From: JBLHKE01 sp047619485 | GTDB lineage: Bacteria > Verrucomicrobiota > Verrucomicrobiia > Verrucomicrobiales > DEV007 | Direction of reading: 5' to 3' | Assembly (NCBI GenBank): GCA_047619485.1 | Contig: JBLHKE010000194.1 | Coordinates: 1-11,189 of the forward strand | Length of the DNA: 11,189 bases | Shown: in pieces, positions 6,043 to 11,189 of the stretch | How positions within the stretch are numbered: the stretch's first letter is position 1 | Layout: each line of letters begins with the position of its first letter | Notes under the pieces: model-generated | What the model was told of the DNA's origin: nothing | Database searches by the model: none | What the model saw: the letters and a program-made list of their open reading frames with translations, nothing else | Translations under genes and position numbers: made by a program

Positions 6043-7410
6043 ATGATTCGACTCCTGCTCCTAGCACCGATCCTATTGCTCACATCATGCATGCTCGGGC
6101 AACCCTACCAGCAGCCATCGGACAAACTCGAAGTGGCCTTCAAAGGCGCCGGATTCAAATCACCCGAGCCTGAGGGTTCATGGTGGTTGCTATTCGATGA
6201 TCGCCAGCTCTCGCGGTATATCGAAGAGGTGGAAACGGAAAACCACAGCGCACGCGCCGCCCTCGCCCGCTACCAACAGGCACAGGCGGCCCTCGGGATC
6301 GTGAGCTCCGACGCCTTCCCTTCCATCACCGGCGAAACCTACGCCCGACGCCAGGGCGACAGTAGCAACTCGAACTTCTCCGTCGGCACCTACAACGACT
6401 ACCGTGCCGCCTTGAACCTCTCGTGGGAGATCGATCTGTGGGGGCGCGTCCGGCGCAGCGTCAACGCCGCCACCGCCGACGAAGAGGCGGCTGGCTACGA
6501 CTTGCAAGCCACCCTCCTCTCGCTACGCGCCGAGGTCGCCCTCGCCTACCTCTCGCTGCGCTTCGCCGACTCGGAGATCGCCCTCCTCGAAGAGACCGCC
6601 AAGCTACGCGCCGAGGCACGACGCCTTATGAAGGTACGTTTCGACGCCGGTGAGAGCAGCAGCCTCGACTACAACCGTGCGGTCACCGAACACGAGAGCG
6701 TCCAATCCGAACTCCACCAGCTACGCGCCCAGCGTGGGAAATTCGAAAACGCTATCGCCGCGCTCACCGGTCGGAGCGCATCCGGGTTCTCGATCAAACC
6801 AATCGCCAGCCAGCCAAAAGTCCCCACTGTGCCGTCCGCAGTGCCATCCGATCTACTGCGTCGCCGTCCAGATATCGCGGCCGCCGAACGGCGCCTCGCC
6901 GCCGCCAGCGAACGCATCGGCGTCGTGATCGCCAGCTACCTCCCGAGCATCAGCATCAACGGCTACGCTGGCCTGCAATCACTCAAATCCTCCGACCTGT
7001 TCGATCCAGCATCCAAACTCTGGAGTCTCGGACCGGAGCTCGGGATCCCGATTTTCCAAGCTGGACGTAGCGGCGGCGACAAGGCGAAAGCCGAGGCAGC
7101 CTACCGGGAAGCGCTGGAGAACTACCGCGACGTCCTCGACCGTGCCGTTCAGGAAACCGAGGATTCGCTCGGCGACGCGCGCCATTTGGCGAAAGCCTCA
7201 ACATCGCGCAAGCGCGGTGCCACGAGCGCCGCGAGCGCCGCTGACCTGACACGCAAACGTTACGCCGGCGGCGTCAGCGACTACTTTGAGGTGGTCGATG
7301 CAGAACGCACGGCGGTCGCCGAGAATCGTGCCACGCTCGGCATCGATCTCGCGCGGTCACTCGCGGCCACCCGTCTCATTCAGGCACTCGGAGGCGGTTG
7401 GAAGCGTTGA
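6043..7410 (+). CDS. Outer membrane efflux lipoprotein, TolC/NodT (OprM-like) family
   Basis: The 455-residue product forms the outer-membrane exit duct of the pump. The N-terminus MIRLLLLAPILLLTSC is a lipoprotein signal with lipobox LTSC, so Cys16 is probably lipidated. Two repeated OEP segments follow: the first includes SWEIDLWGRVRRSVNAA and a long helical region, and the second includes LLRRRPDIAAAERRLAAA, PSISINGYAGLQS and GPELGIPIFQAGR, all hallmarks of the NodT/OprM group. RYAGGVSDYFEVVDAER near the C-terminus is the usual equatorial-helix motif. The ATG at 6043 is preferred over an in-frame TTG at 6040 directly after the transporter's stop; either gives almost the same protein. It starts 3 bases after the RND gene with no Shine-Dalgarno, so coupling is likely. 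Last gene of the operon; 45 bases separate it from the next frame. Confidence 0.93.
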   Translation: MIRLLLLAPILLLTSCMLGQPYQQPSDKLEVAFKGAGFKSPEPEGSWWLLFDDRQLSRYIEEVETENHSARAALARYQQAQAALGIVSSDAFPSITGETYARRQGDSSNSNFSVGTYNDYRAALNLSWEIDLWGRVRRSVNAATADEEAAGYDLQATLLSLRAEVALAYLSLRFADSEIALLEETAKLRAEARRLMKVRFDAGESSSLDYNRAVTEHESVQSELHQLRAQRGKFENAIAALTGRSASGFSIKPIASQPKVPTVPSAVPSDLLRRRPDIAAAERRLAAASERIGVVIASYLPSISINGYAGLQSLKSSDLFDPASKLWSLGPELGIPIFQAGRSGGDKAKAEAAYREALENYRDVLDRAVQETEDSLGDARHLAKASTSRKRGATSAASAADLTRKRYAGGVSDYFEVVDAERTAVAENRATLGIDLARSLAATRLIQALGGGWKR

Positions 7411-7420
7411 TCGACGGGAC

Positions 7421-7448
7421 TTGGCAAGCGGCGGAGCATCCCTTAGGT
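7421..7448 (+). promoter_or_regulatory. Tentative promoter before the large secreted protein
   Basis: TTGGCA (7421-7426) lies 16 bases before TTAGGT (7443-7448), and the latter ends only seven bases before ATG 7456. If real, transcription would begin at or next to the start codon, giving a leaderless mRNA, which would fit the lack of a Shine-Dalgarno. The -10-like box matches the general consensus poorly, so this is a hypothesis. Confidence 0.28.
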
Positions 7449-7455
7449 TTTCACC

Positions 7456-10400
7456 ATGCGCCATTCCACCCTGCTCGTCCTTCTGCTGTCCTACTTTGCG
7501 TTTGCCCAAACCAGTTTCTCCCAAGGCGACCAAGATGAGACCTCGTTCTCGCCGCCCGACGGCTCCGGCCACACTTGGCCAGATGAACTACCAACGCGCT
7601 TCCTCCTCACCTTCGATTTCCGCAACGATCAGTCAGATGGGTTCGCCGTTGTAAAATTCGACGGCCAGGAGCTCTTCTTAAACAAGGCCGTTGAAGACTG
7701 GCAGACCGCACGCGTCGCCATCAATACCGATAGCGATCTCTATTCCACCTGGTCTGGAAAAAAGGTGATCAGCAACGAGAAGCCGCTGGCGCAGAATGCA
7801 CCATCCGAATCCGGCCCCGCCCGCTGGCAATCAGACATCGACGACTACGATCTCAGTGGAGATTTCACCATCGCCACCAGCTTCAACTCGCAGGGCTCGG
7901 GGACAATCATCTCCAAGTGCGCGCCCGAGGGCGAGTGGACGCCTGATTCAAAAGCGCTCTTCATCAAGGGTGGTCACCTAGTCTACGATATCGGTTGGCT
8001 CGGCACGATCCGCACGAAGATGAAAATCACCGGCGGCAAAACCCACCACGTTGCCCTCACCTGCAACGACGGGCGCGTGCGACTTTTCGTCGACGGGAAA
8101 CTCGCCGGCGAGAAAGATGACTTCGCCCGTGACGATCCGGATGGCAGCGTCTTGAAGATCGGCAGCGCCGCCGACGACTTCGGCGGCGATCTCGACGCAA
8201 CGGAACTGGAGTTCGTCCGCTTCTGGAAACGCGCGCTCCCCGACGATGAGCTCAAGGCGCTCGGCCAAGGCAAGGAAGCGAACACCAACACGCCGCTGCT
8301 CAACTGGAAACCATCCGCCCCAGGAGAAAACGATTCCTCCAATCAAGGCCTGTGGGTCGGAGCGAAAGCAGGCCAACTCAACATCCGCCGGATGGTGATC
8401 AGCCCACTTGCCGAAGTCGATCACCGCCGCCTCATCCACGGGTGGGATCATCTCTCGCTCGAACGCGGCGCGCGCATCTACCAGGGGTTGTGCATCACCT
8501 GTCACGGCGATCAAAAAGTCGAGGGCACCCTCCCGACAGCCCTCCGCTTCCACAGCGGCGAGTTCAAGAATGGCGGGGACCCATTCTCGATGTACCAGAC
8601 GCTAACCAAGGGCTACAACCTGATGGTCGCCCAACCATGGATGACGCCCACGCAAAAATACGACGTCATCCACTACATCCGCGAGACCTTCATCCGGGAG
8701 GACAACCCGAAACAGCTGGTCAAAATCGACGATGGCTACCTCGCCACCCTCCCCGAAGGGATCGGGATCGGACCGGAGGAAGCAACCATGTTCGCCGACA
8801 ACCAGGATCCAAAATACAAGCAAATGAATTTCGGTCCGGCCCTCTTCTGGACCCTCCAGGTCAGCAAGGAAGACATCGCTTACAAAGGCATCGCCATCCG
8901 CCTCGACGAGGGACCTGGAGGCGTGTCAAAAGGCAAACGCTGGATGCTCTATGATCACGACACCATGCGTGTCGCCGCAGCTTGGACTGGTGATGAATTC
9001 GTCGACTGGCGCGGCATCGCCTTCGACCAGAGCCACGGTAGCCACACTTCAATCGTCGGCGACATCGCCTTCCAGAACCCACCACTCCCCGGTTGGCTGC
9101 GCCCTGGATCCAGCACAGATGACGTCGTGGCCGCAGAGCCATTCGGAGCCGACAAGCCATCGCCAGCAGAGGCCCCCGACCATGGCCGATTCCGCGGGCG
9201 GGACGGCAAGCTCTACGGCCCACTGCCACGCGACTGGGCGCACTACAAAGGGCTCTACCTCCACGGCGACCGAGCGGTCCTGCACTACACGGTGGGCGAC
9301 GCCGAAATCCACGAGATGCCTGGCTGCGAAATCGCTCCATCCATGCATGAAACGCCAATTTTCACTCGCACCCTCAACATCGGCAAGTCATCCAAAGACC
9401 TCACGCTCCGCGTCAGCCCCCAATCGTCCGTAGTGATCCATACCGGCGGTGGCGAACTTGTTGCCACTGGCGGGTTCCACTTTCTGAAGATCCCCGCGGC
9501 CGAGACGCCGGTGAAGGCGAAGCTCTTCATCACCAGCGTCCTAGGCAGTGGACACGAGAAAAAAATCGAGGAGTATGTTGCGACCTCTGGCAAAGCGATC
9601 GACCTCCAATCCTTGATGGACGGCGGAAAGAAACGCTGGCCCGGTGTGATCCTCACCGAGGGGAAAATGGGCGAAGAAAATGAAGCCTTCGCCGTCGATG
9701 AGATCGAACTTCCCGGGGACGACCGCAGCCCGTGGCAGAGCTGGATGCGGCTCGGCGGATTCGACTTCTTCGCAGACGGCAAACGTGCCGCGGTCGCCAC
9801 GTGGCTCGGTGATGTATGGATCGTCGACGGACTCGGAGGCGACTTCAAACAGCACCAATGGCAGCGCATCGCCACCGGGCTGTTCCAACCGCTCGGAGTG
9901 AAGATCGTCGACGGCACCATCTACGTCAGCTGCCGCGACCAGATCGCCGAGTTGCACGACAAGAACGGCGACGGCGAGATCGATTACATCCGCAGCTTCA
10001 ACAACGACCACCAGGTCACCGAACATTTCCACGAGTTCGCGATGGGGCTCCAGACCGACGCCGAGGGAAATTTCTACTACGCGAAGAGCGCCCGCCACGC
10101 CAAGACCGCCATCGTCGCCCACCACGGCACCCTATTAAAAGTCAGCGCCGATGGCAGCCAGACCGAGATCATCGCGACAGGTTTCCGCGCAGCCAACGGT
10201 GTGTGCCTGAATCCCGATGGCTCATTCATCGTCACCGACCAGGAGGGGCACTGGAACCCCAAAAACCGTATCAACTGGGTGAAGAAAGGCGGTTTCTACG
10301 GCAATATGTATGGCTACCACGACGTCACCGACGATTCCGATGAAGCGATGGAACCACCACTCTGCTGGATCACCAACAAGTTCGACCGCAGCCCTGGCGA

Positions 10401-11013
10401 ACTGATGTGGGTGCCGCAGGAAGCCAAATGGGGCGCGCTCAACGGCTCGCTCTTGAACTTGAGCTACGGCATGGGGAGCATCTTCCTGGTGCCACATGAG
10501 AAGCTCGCTGACGGCCGCGTCCAGGGAGGCATGATCAGCCTTGGCATGGACTTCCCGACCGGCACCATGCGCGGCAGATTCCACCCCGGCGACGGTCAGC
10601 TGTATACCACTGGTATGTTCGCGTGGGCCGGCAACAAGCATCAGGATGGTGGCTTCTACCGGGTTCGAAAAACGGACAAAGCCAGCCACCTCCCCGTCGG
10701 GCTGAAGGCGACCAAGGATGGCATGATCCTAACCTTCACTGAAAAAATTAACCCCATGAGCGCAACTCAGGCGTCAAACTTCAAAGTCAAAACCTGGGGG
10801 TTGAAGCGAACCAAGAACTACGGCTCGAAGCACTACGATGAACACGCTGTGAAGGTCGAGTCCGTAACCGTCCTCGACGATGGCAAGAGCGTCCTGCTTA
10901 GGATGCCAGAAATCGCACCGACGTGGAGCATGGAAATCCAATACAAATTGAAAGGCGCCGACGGCAAAGATTTCACCGGCACCATCCACAACACCGTGCA
11001 CGCGCTCAGGTAG
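7456..11013 (+). CDS. Exported LamG / haem c / sorbosone-dehydrogenase-like propeller protein
   Basis: This 1185-residue protein has a signal peptide (MRHSTLLVLLLSYFAFA, likely cut after residue 17). In order it shows: a variable N-terminal part; a LamG/concanavalin-like domain (about 127-270, with HVALTCNDGRVRLFVDGKLAG); a cytochrome c domain with CITCH (Cys346, Cys349, His350) and Met396 in PWMTP as candidate distal ligand; a DUF6797-like region (about 440-600, with MRVAAAWTGDEFVDWRGIAF); a six-bladed-propeller-like domain (about 755-1075) resembling PVC-type membrane-bound dehydrogenases and glucose/sorbosone dehydrogenases; and a C-terminal beta domain (about 1080-1185). DKNGDGEID (835-843) looks like a calcium-binding loop inside the propeller. 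A periplasmic oxidoreductase passing electrons to its haem is plausible; substrate and cofactor are unknown. It follows the pump genes on the same strand but has no obvious functional link. No Shine-Dalgarno precedes the ATG. Confidence 0.88.
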   Translation: MRHSTLLVLLLSYFAFAQTSFSQGDQDETSFSPPDGSGHTWPDELPTRFLLTFDFRNDQSDGFAVVKFDGQELFLNKAVEDWQTARVAINTDSDLYSTWSGKKVISNEKPLAQNAPSESGPARWQSDIDDYDLSGDFTIATSFNSQGSGTIISKCAPEGEWTPDSKALFIKGGHLVYDIGWLGTIRTKMKITGGKTHHVALTCNDGRVRLFVDGKLAGEKDDFARDDPDGSVLKIGSAADDFGGDLDATELEFVRFWKRALPDDELKALGQGKEANTNTPLLNWKPSAPGENDSSNQGLWVGAKAGQLNIRRMVISPLAEVDHRRLIHGWDHLSLERGARIYQGLCITCHGDQKVEGTLPTALRFHSGEFKNGGDPFSMYQTLTKGYNLMVAQPWMTPTQKYDVIHYIRETFIREDNPKQLVKIDDGYLATLPEGIGIGPEEATMFADNQDPKYKQMNFGPALFWTLQVSKEDIAYKGIAIRLDEGPGGVSKGKRWMLYDHDTMRVAAAWTGDEFVDWRGIAFDQSHGSHTSIVGDIAFQNPPLPGWLRPGSSTDDVVAAEPFGADKPSPAEAPDHGRFRGRDGKLYGPLPRDWAHYKGLYLHGDRAVLHYTVGDAEIHEMPGCEIAPSMHETPIFTRTLNIGKSSKDLTLRVSPQSSVVIHTGGGELVATGGFHFLKIPAAETPVKAKLFITSVLGSGHEKKIEEYVATSGKAIDLQSLMDGGKKRWPGVILTEGKMGEENEAFAVDEIELPGDDRSPWQSWMRLGGFDFFADGKRAAVATWLGDVWIVDGLGGDFKQHQWQRIATGLFQPLGVKIVDGTIYVSCRDQIAELHDKNGDGEIDYIRSFNNDHQVTEHFHEFAMGLQTDAEGNFYYAKSARHAKTAIVAHHGTLLKVSADGSQTEIIATGFRAANGVCLNPDGSFIVTDQEGHWNPKNRINWVKKGGFYGNMYGYHDVTDDSDEAMEPPLCWITNKFDRSPGELMWVPQEAKWGALNGSLLNLSYGMGSIFLVPHEKLADGRVQGGMISLGMDFPTGTMRGRFHPGDGQLYTTGMFAWAGNKHQDGGFYRVRKTDKASHLPVGLKATKDGMILTFTEKINPMSATQASNFKVKTWGLKRTKNYGSKHYDEHAVKVESVTVLDDGKSVLLRMPEIAPTWSMEIQYKLKGADGKDFTGTIHNTVHALR

Positions 11014-11055
11014 GCTCGCCGCAATACCTTTAGGCGAAGGCGCAGCTCTGTAGCG

Positions 11056-11070
11056 TAGGAGGCTGTCGGG
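11056..11070 (+). mobile_element. Terminal-repeat-like motif matching the 495-662 element
   Basis: TAGGAGGCTGTCGGG shares TAGGAG-N-CTGTCGG with both ends of the MITE-like element (T and C at the variable base there, G here), 13 of 14 positions. It lies 43 bases after the upstream stop codon and just before a block of strong palindromes. It may be the left end of a related element that continues beyond the window; no second end is visible, so this is tentative. Confidence 0.4.
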
Positions 11071-11075
11071 AAATC

Positions 11076-11094
11076 CCATCGCCGCAGGCGATGG
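11076..11094. repeat. Perfect 8-bp hairpin
   Basis: CCATCGCC-GCA-GGCGATGG is a perfect eight-pair stem with a three-base loop, 63 bases after the upstream stop codon. No T run follows, so a classical intrinsic terminator is unlikely, although the stem could slow polymerase or protect the 3' end of the transcript. It adjoins the larger inverted repeat at 11095. Confidence 0.65.
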
Positions 11095-11179
11095 CGTAAC
11101 TTCGATTTCAAAATCGAAGAGCAGTGCCCAAGCATGAAGTCCGAGCACGATGGGCTTCGATTTTGAAATCGAAGTTACG
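11095..11179. repeat. 25-bp perfect inverted repeat with hairpins in each arm
   Basis: The arms 11095-11119 and 11155-11179 are exact reverse complements over 25 bases, separated by a 35-base loop. Each arm is itself nearly palindromic: CTTCGATTT-CA-AAATCGAAG in the left arm (11100-11119), its complement in the right. The element can thus fold either as one long stem or as two small ones. No coding potential is seen and the window ends ten bases later. Confidence 0.75.
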
Positions 11180-11189
11180 GCTGACCGGA

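Noticed and set aside
11016..11040. Possible intrinsic terminator (TCGCC paired with GGCGA) after the large gene
   Set aside because: The stem is only five pairs with a 12-base loop and no T run follows.

Overview
The window looks like a GC-rich chromosome of the Verrucomicrobiota (PVC group). This rests on the mix of a sulfatase tail, a very large secreted haem c/beta-propeller protein of the type common in Verrucomicrobiota and Planctomycetota, mostly absent Shine-Dalgarno sequences, and gene-free gaps full of palindromes. The genus cannot be read from the sequence.

All genes lie on the + strand. Positions 3-233 hold the C-terminal end of a sulfatase whose body lies outside the window. Positions 234-815 carry no gene but several relics: a 10-bp-phased CAGATT triplet, a minus-strand stretch that matches domains V and VI of a group II intron (302-386), a 168-bp MITE-like element with 20-bp terminal inverted repeats (495-662), and a pair of mutually complementary hairpins (678-730).

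Positions 788-7410 form a compact tripartite efflux operon: a TetR/AcrR regulator, a periplasmic adaptor, an RND transporter and a TolC/NodT-type outer membrane lipoprotein. The first three genes overlap by ATGA junctions and the fourth starts 3 bases after the third, so they are probably co-transcribed and translationally coupled. A palindrome just before the regulator's start codon is a good candidate for its operator. The pump would move substrates from inner membrane or periplasm across the outer membrane, with the regulator derepressing its own operon when an inducer binds. The substrate is unknown.

Positions 7456-11013 encode a 1185-residue exported protein that joins a LamG-like domain, one CxxCH haem c site, a DUF6797-like region and a glucose/sorbosone-dehydrogenase-like propeller. 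It is probably a separate transcription unit with a periplasmic oxidative or carbohydrate-related role. The last 130 bases hold a terminal-repeat-like motif matching the one at 495-662, followed by strong nested palindromes, so the window probably runs into another small mobile or repeat element.

I see no wholly new system. The least expected items are the decayed intron 3' end, the shared terminal motif at both edges, and the domain order of the large secreted protein.
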